Assembly (NCBI GenBank): GCA_029202405.1
Contig: CP119312.1
Location: forward strand, 315,001 to 379,000
Source: Candidatus Devosia phytovorans
Lineage (GTDB): Bacteria > Pseudomonadota > Alphaproteobacteria > Rhizobiales > Devosiaceae
Length of the DNA stretch: 64,000 bases
Direction of reading: 5' to 3'
The position numbers and the translations under genes were made by a program. Shown piece after piece: positions 24,933-33,124 of this stretch (position 1 is the first letter of the stretch; each line of letters opens with the position of its first letter). The notes under the pieces were generated by a model. It made no database searches and had not been told where the DNA came from. It saw only the letters and a program-made list of their open reading frames with translations.

Positions 24933-24977
24933 GCGCTTTCAGGAAAAGTGGAAGCCACTTTTCCGGCTCGAAAGCGC
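24933..24977. repeat. Nested palindromic intergenic repeat
   Basis: A 45-bp element. The outer arms are GCGCTTTC (24933-24940) and GAAAGCGC (24970-24977). The inner arms are GGAAAAGTGG and CCACTTTTCC around a three-base AAG loop. From memory, closely similar GGAAAAGTGG-type palindromes are scattered through rhizobial genomes. Only one copy was seen here. It lies between the divergent membrane protein and sigma factor genes. Confidence 0.6.
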
Positions 24978-25034
24978 GACAATCGAAATATACATGGCCA
25001 CGAGAGTAAGGCTTGGCGAGTGCATGCCCCAGTG

Positions 25035-25589
25035 ATGGAATTTCATGCCGCATCCGTGATCGACCCAACGCACGCGCTGACGCGGGCGCTTGTGGTGCGG
25101 GCGCAGAATGGCGATGCGGAAGCCTTTGGCGAGCTGATCGAAGATCACTATGACCTGATCCATCGCACGGCGTGGAAATGGTGCGGCAATCGGGCCGATG
25201 CCGAGGATGTTGCCCAGGATGTCTGCGTCAAGCTCGGCGCCGCAATCAAGGGATTTGACCATCGATCGGCGTTTTCGAGCTGGGTCTATCGCATCACGCT
25301 GAACGCGGTGCGAGACATGCAGCGGGCCGGCAAAAGGCGGGGCAAATATGCAGACGCCTATGCCGAAGTGACGCCGGAGGATCAGCCGGCGGACCAGGAA
25401 GAGGCGGCGACCAGTGCCCAGTTGTGGGAGGCCGTGCGGGCCCTGCCGGAGAAGCAGCGCGACGCGGTGTTGCTGGTCTATGCCGAGGAACTGAGCCATG
25501 CGGCGGCGGCCGAGATCATGGGCATACGGGAGGCGACTGTCTCCTGGCATGTGCATGAGGCACGCAAGACCCTGAGGGGGCTGCTATGA
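25035..25589 (+). CDS. ECF-type RNA polymerase sigma factor
   Basis: A 184-residue sigma-70 family factor of ECF type. Region 2 reads EAFGELIEDHYDLIHRTAWKWCGNRADAEDVAQDVCVKL. Region 4 is a helix-turn-helix, LPEKQRDAVLLVYAEELSHAAAAEIMGIREATVSWHVHEARKTL. Regions 1.1 and 3 are absent. ATG 25035 (or GTG 25032) starts the conserved part; the ribosome site is weak. Its stop overlaps the start of a membrane VWA protein by an ATGA junction. This arrangement is typical of a sigma factor and its membrane partner or anti-sigma factor. The regulon is unknown. Confidence 0.93.
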   Translation: MEFHAASVIDPTHALTRALVVRAQNGDAEAFGELIEDHYDLIHRTAWKWCGNRADAEDVAQDVCVKLGAAIKGFDHRSAFSSWVYRITLNAVRDMQRAGKRRGKYADAYAEVTPEDQPADQEEAATSAQLWEAVRALPEKQRDAVLLVYAEELSHAAAAEIMGIREATVSWHVHEARKTLRGLL

Positions 25590-27703
25590 GCGACAAGAAT
25601 ATGCATGACGATCCACTCAACCGCCTCAAGGGCGCAGCGCCCGACCCGCGGGCCGCCGCGAAGAAGCGTGCTCTGGCCGCCGGCATGGCGGCTTTCGAGG
25701 CGAGCCAAAAAGAATCTGAAGTTGCACCCAAAGGAAAATCCGGGGGCAGCCGTCTCACGTCCATCATCGCATCCTTGAAAGGGATCAAGATCATGGACAT
25801 GCGCATTCCCGTCGGCACCGCCGCCATCGCCCTGCTGGTTCTGCCGCTTGGCTACCAGCTCTATTCAACCACCTCGATGACGCCGAGCCAGGTGGCGGTA
25901 GAGCGGCCGCAGATCGACATCACGCCGCCGCATACGACCATGCCGGCCAATCCCGCCTTTGCCGACGACAAGGCCGTTGACGCCGATACGCGCGCCGAAG
26001 TGCCGGTGATGGCCGAGCCCGTCGCGCCCGAACCCGTGCCGCTGCCCACTCCGATCATTCCGATGGCGCCGATCACGGCCGATGCTGCCGCGCCCAATCT
26101 CGGTGCGGCCCCCTCCTCATCCATGCTGACGCGGCAGGCCGCGCCGGCCGGTGCCATGATGGAAAGCGAGGCCTACTCGCCGCCGCCGCCCATTCTGGCA
26201 CAGCCGACCGAAGCGAGCGGCGACACGTTCACCAGCTTCGACGAGCAGCGCCTGAAGGCGGTGGCGGACGAGCCGGTTTCGACCTTCTCGATCGATGTCG
26301 ATACGGCAAGCTATTCCTATGTGCGTCGCCAGCTCGAAGATGGCTACCTGCCAGAACCCGACGCCGTGCGCATCGAGGAGATGATCAACTATTTCCCCTA
26401 TGATTATCCGGCGGCCGAAAGCGCTACCGTGCCGTTCCAGCCGACCATCGGTGTCTATCCGACGCCGTGGAATCCCAAGACACAGCTGCTGCAGATCGGC
26501 ATCAAGGGCTATGTGCCCACGATCGAAGAGGACAAGCCGGCCAATCTGGTATTCCTGATCGACACATCGGGTTCGATGGACGAGGCCGACAAGCTGCCGC
26601 TGCTGAAGCGTGCCTTCGCGCTGCTGCTCGACCAACTTAGCGACAATGACACGATTTCCATCGTCACCTATGCCGGTTCGGCCGGGGTGGCGCTGGAGCC
26701 GACCACGGCGACGGAAAAGGCGAAAGTCCTCGCTGCGCTGGACAATCTCTGGGCCGGCGGCAGCACCGCTGGTGCCGAGGGCATCGAGGCGGCTTATCGG
26801 CTGGCGGAAGCGCACAAGGTTTCGGGTGGCACCAATAGGGTCATCCTGGCCACCGACGGCGATTTCAATGTCGGGATCGACGATCCGGAAAAGCTCGAAG
26901 ACTTCATCAAGACCAAGCGTGACAGCGGCATTTCGCTTTCGGTGCTGGGCTTTGGTCGCGGCAATCTCGATGATGCGACCATGCAGGCGCTGGCCCAGAA
27001 CGGCAATGGCAATGCCAGCTATATTTCCTCCTTCCGCGAGGCGCAGAAAGTGCTGGTCGAGGAGATCGGCGGCACGCTCGACATGATCGCCAAGGACGTC
27101 AAGATCCAGGTCGAGTTCAATCCGGCCGAGGTCAGCGAATATCGCCTGATCGGCTACGAAACCCGCGCGCTCAACCGCGAGGATTTCAACAATGACAAGG
27201 TCGATGCCGGCGATATCGGCGCGGGCCATACCGTCACCGCGATCTACGAGATCACGCCTGTTGGATCGGGCGCCGAACTGGTCGATCCGCTGCGCTATGG
27301 GCAGACCACAGAGACCCCGGTTGCCAGTGGTGGCGACGAGATCGCCTTCCTCAAGATGCGCTACAAGCTGCCGGAGAGCGATGTCAGCCAGCTGATCGAA
27401 GTGCCGGTGCGGGCTGATGTGGTCCATGGCGACATTGCCGATGTCAGTGATGACATGCGCTTCGCCGCCGCCGTCGCTGCCTTCGGGCAGAAGCTCAAGG
27501 ACAGCAATTTCGGTGGCGACATGAGCTGGACCGAAATCGCCGACCTCGCCCGCGCGGGCAAGGGAAGCGACGACAGCGGCTATCGCGGCGAATTCATCCA
27601 GCTGATCAAGACCGCCAGCCTGCTGAAGCCGGATAGCGCAGCACTTCCCTATCCAGGCACGGCGAGTGATCCGTGTCAGGTGGATGGGGATTGCGCGGAG
27701 TAG
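25586..27703 (+). CDS. Membrane-anchored von Willebrand factor A protein (YfbK-like)
   Basis: A 705-residue protein. A cytoplasmic N-terminus of about 70 residues is followed by one membrane segment near 75-93 (VGTAAIALLVLPLGYQLY) and a Pro/Ala-rich linker. The YfbK-type N-terminal VWA region comes next (FSIDVDTASYSYVRRQLEDGYLPEPDAVRIEEMINYF). The VWA domain has an intact MIDAS motif DTSGSMD (326-332), and a C-terminal DUF3520-like region follows. The N-terminal part is translated directly after the sigma factor and has the size of a short zinc-free anti-sigma domain (RLKGAAPDPRAAAKKRAL). It could therefore hold the sigma factor at the membrane. That role is inferred. Confidence 0.9.
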   Translation: MSDKNMHDDPLNRLKGAAPDPRAAAKKRALAAGMAAFEASQKESEVAPKGKSGGSRLTSIIASLKGIKIMDMRIPVGTAAIALLVLPLGYQLYSTTSMTPSQVAVERPQIDITPPHTTMPANPAFADDKAVDADTRAEVPVMAEPVAPEPVPLPTPIIPMAPITADAAAPNLGAAPSSSMLTRQAAPAGAMMESEAYSPPPPILAQPTEASGDTFTSFDEQRLKAVADEPVSTFSIDVDTASYSYVRRQLEDGYLPEPDAVRIEEMINYFPYDYPAAESATVPFQPTIGVYPTPWNPKTQLLQIGIKGYVPTIEEDKPANLVFLIDTSGSMDEADKLPLLKRAFALLLDQLSDNDTISIVTYAGSAGVALEPTTATEKAKVLAALDNLWAGGSTAGAEGIEAAYRLAEAHKVSGGTNRVILATDGDFNVGIDDPEKLEDFIKTKRDSGISLSVLGFGRGNLDDATMQALAQNGNGNASYISSFREAQKVLVEEIGGTLDMIAKDVKIQVEFNPAEVSEYRLIGYETRALNREDFNNDKVDAGDIGAGHTVTAIYEITPVGSGAELVDPLRYGQTTETPVASGGDEIAFLKMRYKLPESDVSQLIEVPVRADVVHGDIADVSDDMRFAAAVAAFGQKLKDSNFGGDMSWTEIADLARAGKGSDDSGYRGEFIQLIKTASLLKPDSAALPYPGTASDPCQVDGDCAE

Positions 27704-27730
27704 TTTCCCCGCGACCTAAATTGCAAGATT

Positions 27731-27758
27731 GAAATTCGCGCATTTTTGTGCGAATTTC
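27731..27758. terminator. Strong hairpin between the VWA gene and hicA
   Basis: The arms GAAATTCGCGCA and TGTGCGAATTTC match at 11 of 12 positions around a TTTT loop and are followed by CCTTTTG. The hairpin can end the VWA transcript. It is also 22 bases from the hicA start, where a HicB operator would be expected. Confidence 0.5.
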
Positions 27759-27780
27759 CTTTTGCGTTGGGGGACGCGGG

Positions 27781-27972
27781 ATGAAGCGCGAGCAGCTTCT
27801 TCGGCAGTTGAGCAAGGATGCCAGATCGATTGGTATTGCGCTTGTCGTCGATATGGCACGTGGCAAGGGTGGTCATTGCGTGGTGCGCTGCGGCGATCAC
27901 TTCTCGGTGGTCAAATCGGGAGAGATCACGCCGCTGATGGAAAAGGTCATCCGCAAGCAGCTTGGTCTCTAA
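27781..27972 (+). CDS. hicA: HicA-type toxin
   Basis: A 63-residue protein with the dsRBD-like HicA fold. It has MKREQLLRQL at the start, GKGGHCVVRCGDHFSVV (the catalytic His of the GxH motif), and ITPLMEKVIRKQLGL as the C-terminal helix. HicA toxins are ribosome-independent mRNA interferases. ATG 27781 is chosen because the upstream in-frame part has no similarity. It is 19 bases upstream of hicB in the usual toxin-first order. Confidence 0.87.
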   Translation: MKREQLLRQLSKDARSIGIALVVDMARGKGGHCVVRCGDHFSVVKSGEITPLMEKVIRKQLGL

Positions 27973-27991
27973 CGGGCGAAAGGAACAGTCG

Positions 27992-28411
27992 ATGACGAGC
28001 TACTACGCGACTTTCGAGCCTGACGAAGATGGCGTGCTCGTCACCTTTCCTGACGTGCCCGAAGCGATCAGCGGCGGCGTCGATCGGGCTGAAGCCATGA
28101 CCAATGCTCAGGATGCGCTGGAAGTCGCGCTCCTCACCTATGTCGGCGACGGCAAGGCGCTGCCCATTGCCAAGGCAAAACAGGGCGTGCTCGTCAGTCT
28201 GTCGGCCAGCACGGCTGTCAAGATCGCTTTCATCGAGGCCTTCCGGTCTTCGCAGCTGACCCGTGTCGCTCTTGCCGAGCGGCTTGGCAAGCAGGAAGGC
28301 GAGGTGCGGCGCATGCTCGACCCCTACCATGCGACCAAGCTGCCAGCGATGGAGGCAGGCCTGCAGGCTCTAGGCAAGCAATTGGTCGTCTCGGTCCACA
28401 ACGCCGCCTGA
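27992..28411 (+). CDS. hicB: HicB-type antitoxin with HTH domain
   Basis: A 139-residue antitoxin. The N-terminal partially degraded RNase H fold is recognisable (YYATFEPDEDGVLVTFPDVPEAISGGVDRAEAMTNAQDALEVALLTY). A C-terminal helix-turn-helix DNA-binding segment follows (LTRVALAERLGKQEGEVRRMLDP). It neutralises HicA and should repress the operon. ATG 27992 is preceded by GAAAGGA. It belongs to the HTH-type HicB branch, not the ribbon-helix-helix type. A hairpin follows the stop codon. Confidence 0.92.
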   Translation: MTSYYATFEPDEDGVLVTFPDVPEAISGGVDRAEAMTNAQDALEVALLTYVGDGKALPIAKAKQGVLVSLSASTAVKIAFIEAFRSSQLTRVALAERLGKQEGEVRRMLDPYHATKLPAMEAGLQALGKQLVVSVHNAA

Positions 28412-28435
28412 GATTGGCCGGGGATCGGCGGTCAG

Positions 28436-28466
28436 CCGACCCTCTCCCAACAAGGAAGAGGGTCGG
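28436..28466. terminator. Hairpin between hicB and the dioxygenase gene
   Basis: The arms CCGACCCTCT and AGAGGGTCGG form a 10-bp stem around an 11-base loop, placed between two convergent genes. No T run is visible, so it is a plausible but not certain terminator. Confidence 0.45.
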
Positions 28467-28475
28467 GCCAATGCC

Positions 28476-29426
28476 TCAGGCCAGCGGCTTGAGGTTGGCT
28501 TCGATGCTGGCGCGGCGGCCTTCGAGGAAGGGCGGCAGCGACAGGCTTTCGCCCAGGGTTTCCAGCGGCTCGTCGGCGGTGAAGCCGGGGACGTCGGTGG
28601 CAATCTCGAACAGGATGCCATTGGGTTCGCGGAAGTAGAGCGAGGTGAAGTAGAAGCGTTCCACCTCGCCGCTCGAGCGCAGGCCTGCCTTGGTGACGCG
28701 ATCGATCCACTGGCGCAGGCTATCCTGATCGGGCGTGCGGAAGGCGACGTGATGCACGCCGCCGGCACCGGGCCGGGCCATGGGGAGGCTTGGGTCCACC
28801 GCAACGTGAACTTCGGCGCCCGGACCGCCGGGGCCCATTTCAAAGACATGGGTTTCGGGGGTGTGGCTGGTCGTTGCATATTCGCGGACCTTGCGCATGT
28901 TCATGACCTGGGTCAGCACGGCCTCGGTGCGGTCGAGCCGTGGGACCGAGAGCGTGATCGGGCCGAGGCCGATGATCTGCTGTTCGGCCGGTACAGGCGA
29001 CTTGGCCCAGGGCACGACCGTGTTGGCGGCGTCGATCACCATGCGGAAGCGCTGGCCTTCGAAATCCTCGAAATCGAGCGAGAGCTGACCATTGCGCTCC
29101 TTGATGGCGCTGGAGGTCACGTCGTGTTCGGCCAGGTGGTTCTTCCACCAGTTGAGGCTGTCTTCGCTGGCGACGCGCAGGCCGGTGCGGCCGACCGTGT
29201 GATTGCCGCGGCTTTCGCGTGGGGCGTCGAAATCGAAGAAGGTCAGGTCGGCGCCAGGCGAGGCGACGCCGTCACCGTAAAAGAGGTGATAGGCGGTGGT
29301 GTCGTCCTGGTTGACCGTCTTCTTGATCAGCCGCATGCCCAGCGTCTGGGTATAGAAAGCCACGTTCCTCTTCGCCTCGGCGGTGACCGCCGTGAGGTGA
29401 TGGATGCCTCCGAGTTCGAGCGTCAT
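28476..29426 (-). CDS. VOC-family ring-cleaving dioxygenase (MhqO/PcpA-like)
   Basis: A 316-residue two-module VOC protein of the group that cleaves hydroquinone-type rings. Fe(II) ligands are visible: a His in GIHHLT near the N-terminus, a His in GGVHHVAFRTPD near residue 220, and a Glu in GILFEIATD near 275. Those residues and the length fit the YkcA/MhqO family. ATG 29426 starts at the first VOC strand and has a GGAGAAAC ribosome site. The substrate could be a chlorinated or methylated hydroquinone. It is divergent from a DNA-repair operon and not otherwise linked to it. Confidence 0.85.
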   Translation of the reverse strand: MTLELGGIHHLTAVTAEAKRNVAFYTQTLGMRLIKKTVNQDDTTAYHLFYGDGVASPGADLTFFDFDAPRESRGNHTVGRTGLRVASEDSLNWWKNHLAEHDVTSSAIKERNGQLSLDFEDFEGQRFRMVIDAANTVVPWAKSPVPAEQQIIGLGPITLSVPRLDRTEAVLTQVMNMRKVREYATTSHTPETHVFEMGPGGPGAEVHVAVDPSLPMARPGAGGVHHVAFRTPDQDSLRQWIDRVTKAGLRSSGEVERFYFTSLYFREPNGILFEIATDVPGFTADEPLETLGESLSLPPFLEGRRASIEANLKPLA

Positions 29427-29572
29427 TTGGGTTTCTCCTGAACCGGCGCGATCATCGCGCTGCTGTTGGCTCAAGATGTAATCGCCTTTCCCTGCATTGG
29501 GGAGACGGACAATCCCGACAGACTGATGTCGAATTTTGAACGATTGATCACAAGTCGGAGCAACATGTCTTT

Positions 29573-29629
29573 TTGACATGCATCGACTCGCCGTCTTGCG
29601 TTATCCCTTCGTGTGAACATAAAGGGAAC
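29573..29629 (+). promoter_or_regulatory. Promoter with SOS (LexA) box GAAC-N7-GAAC
   Basis: GAAC at 29615-29618 and GAAC at 29626-29629 are exactly seven bases apart, the known LexA-binding motif of alphaproteobacteria. A consensus -35 TTGACA lies at 29573-29578, within the inverted repeat CATGTC-N5-GACATG (29564-29580). The box is 5 bases before the ATG of the radical-SAM gene and overlaps its ribosome site. Confidence 0.6.
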
Positions 29630-29633
29630 GAAA

Positions 29634-30869
29634 ATGGCAGTCCTGACTTTGCGCCGGAAGCTGGCCATCCTTTCCGATGCAGCGAAATATGATGCGAGCT
29701 GTGCTTCGTCGGGCACGGAAAAGCGCTCAAGCGCCGGCACGGGCGGCGTTGGCTCAACTGAGGGGAGTGGCATCTGCCATTCCTACGCGCCGGACGGCCG
29801 ATGTATATCGCTGCTCAAGATCCTGCTCACCAATTTCTGCGTCTATGACTGCATCTATTGCGTCAATCGTTCGTCGTCCAACGTCGCTCGGGCGAGGTTC
29901 AGCGTGGAAGAGGTCGTGCAGCTGACGCTCGATTTCTACAAGCGCAATTATATCGAGGGCCTGTTTCTCTCGTCGGGCATAATCCGTTCGCCGGATTATA
30001 CGATGGAGGAACTGGTGCGCGTCGCGCGGAGCCTGCGCGAGGACCATCATTTCGCTGGCTATATCCATCTCAAGGTCATTCCCAATGCCGCGCCGGGCCT
30101 GCTGGCTGAGGCGGGGCGCTGGGCGGACCGGCTGTCGACCAATATCGAGATGCCGACCGATATAGGCCTTGAGACCCTGGCACCAGAGAAGAAGCCGAGC
30201 GAGATCCGCGCCGCCATGGCCAATGTGCGCGGCAAGCTGGACGAAGCAGCGCCGGACAGGAAGGCCAAGGCGAAGAAGGCGAAGTTTGCGCCGGCCGGAC
30301 AATCGACGCAGATGATCGTCGGTGCCGATGCGGCCGATGATGGGGCGATCCTGCACCGGGCGGCAGGGCTTTATTCGGGCTACAAGCTGCGGCGGGTGTA
30401 TTATTCGGCTTTTTCACCCATTCCCGATGCGAGTTCGCGTCTGCCGCTCAAAGCGCCGCCGCTGATGCGGGAGCATCGCCTCTATCAGGCTGATTGGCTG
30501 ATCCGCTTCTATGGTTTTGATGTGCCGGAAATCGTTTCGGGCGGGGAGGATGGGCTGCTCGATCTCGCTATCGACCCCAAGCTCGCCTGGGCGCTGAAGA
30601 GCCGGGCGCGGTTTCCGGTGGATGTGAACCGCGCCGACCGGGAAATGCTGTTGCGGGTGCCGGGTCTGGGGACGCGCAGCGTCGACCGGATCATCGCGAC
30701 GCGCCGACATCACCGACTGCGGCTGGACGATGTGGCCAGGATCGCCGGAGCGATCGACAAGGTGCGGCCGTTTATCCTGGCGGCGGACTGGTCGCCGGGC
30801 GGGTTGACCGACGATAATCGTTTGCGCGCGCGCCTGACGCCGCAGCCGGCGCAATTGAGCTTGTTCTGA
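29634..30869 (+). CDS. Putative DNA modification/repair radical SAM protein
   Basis: A 411-residue radical SAM enzyme of the TIGR03916 type. The 4Fe-4S cluster motif CVYDCIYC follows KILLTNF. The C-terminal region contains a helix-hairpin-helix (VNRADREMLLRVPGLGTRSVDRIIATRRHHRL), which suggests DNA binding. The chemistry is not established; the family is always found beside UdgX-like proteins, as here. ATG 29634 is preferred because of its AAAGGGA ribosome site. It overlaps the next gene by one base (TGATG). An SOS box in the promoter supports a role in damage repair. Confidence 0.92.
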   Translation: MAVLTLRRKLAILSDAAKYDASCASSGTEKRSSAGTGGVGSTEGSGICHSYAPDGRCISLLKILLTNFCVYDCIYCVNRSSSNVARARFSVEEVVQLTLDFYKRNYIEGLFLSSGIIRSPDYTMEELVRVARSLREDHHFAGYIHLKVIPNAAPGLLAEAGRWADRLSTNIEMPTDIGLETLAPEKKPSEIRAAMANVRGKLDEAAPDRKAKAKKAKFAPAGQSTQMIVGADAADDGAILHRAAGLYSGYKLRRVYYSAFSPIPDASSRLPLKAPPLMREHRLYQADWLIRFYGFDVPEIVSGGEDGLLDLAIDPKLAWALKSRARFPVDVNRADREMLLRVPGLGTRSVDRIIATRRHHRLRLDDVARIAGAIDKVRPFILAADWSPGGLTDDNRLRARLTPQPAQLSLF

Positions 30870-32323
30870 TGATTTCGGTCCGGCTCGAGGGGCTCAACGA
30901 CTTCGACGAATGGCGCCAGCAGGCCCGACGACTTCTTGCGGCTGGGTTATCGCCTGCCCAGGTGGTCTGGCGGGTAGGGGATGAGGAGAGCGGACTCTTC
31001 GAAGCTGGCGACGACATGCTGCCCGAACCCGATGGTCCGGTCGGCAATGTGCCGCGGGCTTTTCCGGATCTCGCCCGGCAGGTGATCCAGCATTCCGACC
31101 CGCAGCGCTTCGCGCTGCTTTACCGCATGCTGTGGCGACTGCAGGATGACCCCCATTTGCTGTCCAATGCGGCGGATAAGGATAACAGTCTGTTAACCAA
31201 TTGGGCCTCTGCGGTACGGCGTGACAGCCACAAAATGAAGGCCTTCGTGCGGTTCAAGTCGATCGTGGATGACAGCGGGCTTGAGCGCTATGCGGCCTGG
31301 TTCGAGCCGGAACACTATTCGCTGGAGACGACGGCGCCATTTTTCGTACGGCGGTTCGACGGGATGATGTGGGCGATCATCACGCCCTATCGCAGTGCCT
31401 TCTGGGATGGCGAGAGCCTCGCCTTCGGACCGGGCGGGCAGAAAAGCGATGTGCCACAGGACGATGCGGTGGAGGGCGACTGGAAAACCTATTTTGCCTC
31501 GATCTTCAACCCGGCGCGGCTGAAAGTATCGATGATGAAGTCTGAAATGCCGGTCAAATACTGGAAGAACCTGCCCGAAGCGGAGCTCATCGCTCCGCTG
31601 ATCCGCAATGCGCGGAACATGGAAGCCGAGATGATCGAACGGGCGACGACACAGCCGCCCTCACGGCATTTGCGGCAGCAGGCCAGACTGCCCGAAGATG
31701 TTGGTGCATCTCAACAAATCGGCACGCTTACAGACGCTCGTGCTGCGGTGCAGGATTGCCGGCGCTGCGGGCTGTGCGAGCATGCGACACAGGCCGTGTT
31801 CGGCGAGGGGCCGGAGCATGCCGATGTGATGTTCGTGGGCGAGCAGCCGGGCGATCAGGAGGATCTGGCTGGCAGGCCCTTCATCGGACCGGCGGGGCAA
31901 GTGTTTGACAGAGCAGTGGAAAAGGTCGGCATCGATCGCTCGCGGGTCTATGTGACCAATGCGGTGAAACATTTCAAATTCGAGCCGCGCGGCAAGCGGC
32001 GGATCCACCAGCGCCCTGATGGTGGCGAGGTGCAGGCCTGCAAGTTCTGGCTCAACCTCGAACTGGGCTTCGTCAAACCAAAAGTCGTGGTGGCGCTGGG
32101 GGCGACGGCGGCAACGAGCCTGATTGGAAAATCAGCCACAATCGGCAAGTTGCGCGGTGCGCCGCTCGACATGGCGGATGGCAATACGCTGTTTGTCACC
32201 AACCATCCGTCCTATCTGCTGCGCATTCCGGACGCTGCCAAGAAAGCCGAGGAACAGGCCAAATTCGAGGAGGACCTGCTGCTGGTACGTCAGGCCATGG
32301 CCGGTCTGCACAGGCAGCACTGA
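30869..32323 (+). CDS. udgX: UdgX-type uracil-DNA glycosylase fused to DUF4130
   Basis: A 484-residue fusion. Residues 1-265 form a DUF4130 (TIGR03915-type) domain found with the radical SAM partner. Residues 290-484 form a UDG-fold domain. The active-site motif GEQPGDQED is at 324-332, the UdgX-specific R-loop KRRIH is at 376-380, and motif NHPS is at 445-448. Four Cys (297, 300, 303, 391) can bind a 4Fe-4S cluster. In characterised UdgX the R-loop His forms a covalent bond with the abasic sugar after uracil removal; His380 occupies this place. The start overlaps the radical SAM stop, so the genes are coupled. Confidence 0.94.
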   Translation: MISVRLEGLNDFDEWRQQARRLLAAGLSPAQVVWRVGDEESGLFEAGDDMLPEPDGPVGNVPRAFPDLARQVIQHSDPQRFALLYRMLWRLQDDPHLLSNAADKDNSLLTNWASAVRRDSHKMKAFVRFKSIVDDSGLERYAAWFEPEHYSLETTAPFFVRRFDGMMWAIITPYRSAFWDGESLAFGPGGQKSDVPQDDAVEGDWKTYFASIFNPARLKVSMMKSEMPVKYWKNLPEAELIAPLIRNARNMEAEMIERATTQPPSRHLRQQARLPEDVGASQQIGTLTDARAAVQDCRRCGLCEHATQAVFGEGPEHADVMFVGEQPGDQEDLAGRPFIGPAGQVFDRAVEKVGIDRSRVYVTNAVKHFKFEPRGKRRIHQRPDGGEVQACKFWLNLELGFVKPKVVVALGATAATSLIGKSATIGKLRGAPLDMADGNTLFVTNHPSYLLRIPDAAKKAEEQAKFEEDLLLVRQAMAGLHRQH

Positions 32324-32403
32324 AACTCATGTCCTAGCGTCTTGACAGGAACCCATGCTAAACTTAGTAAGTCGCGTCGCTGGTGAAAACCGGCCGACCT
32401 TAT

Positions 32404-32480
32404 GGCGGAGTAGCTCAGTTGGTTAGAGCGGCGGAATCATAATCCGTGTGTCCCCAGTTCAAATCTGGGCTTCGCTACCA
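32404..32480 (+). tRNA. tRNA-Met (CAT), elongator type
   Basis: A complete 77-base cloverleaf. The acceptor GGCGGAG pairs with CTTCGCT, with two G-U pairs (1-72 and 5-68). The D-loop holds AGCTCAGTTGGTTAGAGC, and the anticodon loop ATCATAA has CAT at its centre. The T arm is CCCAG-TTCAAAT-CTGGG, and CCA is encoded. The G1-U72 pair argues against an initiator. A CAT anticodon can also belong to tRNA-Ile2, but the stem sequences resemble alphaproteobacterial elongator tRNA-Met. Confidence 0.9.
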
Positions 32481-32483
32481 TTC

Positions 32484-32511
32484 AAAACCCCCGGGAAACC
32501 GGGGGTTTTTT
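32484..32511 (+). terminator. Terminator of the tRNA-Met gene
   Basis: An 11-bp stem (AAAACCCCCGG and complement) with a GAAA tetraloop, followed by a run of six T. It starts four bases after the tRNA CCA end. Confidence 0.92.
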
Positions 32512-32557
32512 GTTTCTGGATCTGCCAAAGTGTGATTGGGCGGGGTCTGGTTCGCCG

Positions 32558-33082
32558 TCAGCAGGCGACATCGGCGCCGACAACCGCGCGGCAGATGTGG
32601 GCTGCGTCGTCCTCGTTTTCAGCAGCTTTCGCCGGCGCTTCCAGACCTGCAACCTTGTTGAGCAAGGCTTTGAACAGGCTGGCCTCCCCGTTCGGGAGAC
32701 GCGATAGAATGGCTTGGTCGACCTCGGCGATTGCCTGGGTATATCTTGCAAGGGACGACGTCCCATTAGGGGTCAGGCTGAGCTGACGGCTGCGGCGGTC
32801 GTTGGGATCGGTGGTGCGCCTGACGAGGTCTTCCTTCTCAAGCGCGTCGATCAGGTAGGTCATCGTGGTCTTGTCGAGGGCGATGCGCTCGGCGATGGCG
32901 ATCTGGCTCTGGCAGGCTTCATTCTGCACCAGCGACATCACAAGGAAGGCGCGGCTGCCGCCGGGCAGGCCGGACAAGGCAGCTTCGGCCTGCTTCTGGT
33001 AATCGCGCAGCACGGATGCCAAGGTCCACCCCAGGCTTTCCATGTGGTGAGGCGGCGTCGGTGTTTGACGAGAATTGCTCAT
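32558..33082 (-). CDS. MarR-family transcriptional regulator
   Basis: A 174-residue winged-helix regulator. The DNA-binding core is QSQIAIAERIALDKTTMTYLIDALEKEDLVRRTTDPNDRRSRQLSLTPNG, with the conserved wing DPNDRRS. Helices at both ends form the dimer interface. It lies 43 bases downstream of the azoreductase gene on the same strand, so the two form an operon. An operator-like repeat in front of that operon suggests autoregulation. No redox-sensing Cys pair is obvious; there is a Cys in the recognition-domain lead (NEACQSQ) and two near the C-terminus. Confidence 0.92.
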   Translation of the reverse strand: MSNSRQTPTPPHHMESLGWTLASVLRDYQKQAEAALSGLPGGSRAFLVMSLVQNEACQSQIAIAERIALDKTTMTYLIDALEKEDLVRRTTDPNDRRSRQLSLTPNGTSSLARYTQAIAEVDQAILSRLPNGEASLFKALLNKVAGLEAPAKAAENEDDAAHICRAVVGADVAC

Positions 33083-33124
33083 GCCATCAATTTAGCGATC
33101 GCCATCGCTGAAGTCGAGAAGCGG

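Noticed and set aside
32404..32480. tRNA gene as an integration site with a nearby island
   Set aside because: No integrase gene and no direct repeat of the tRNA 3' end were seen downstream.
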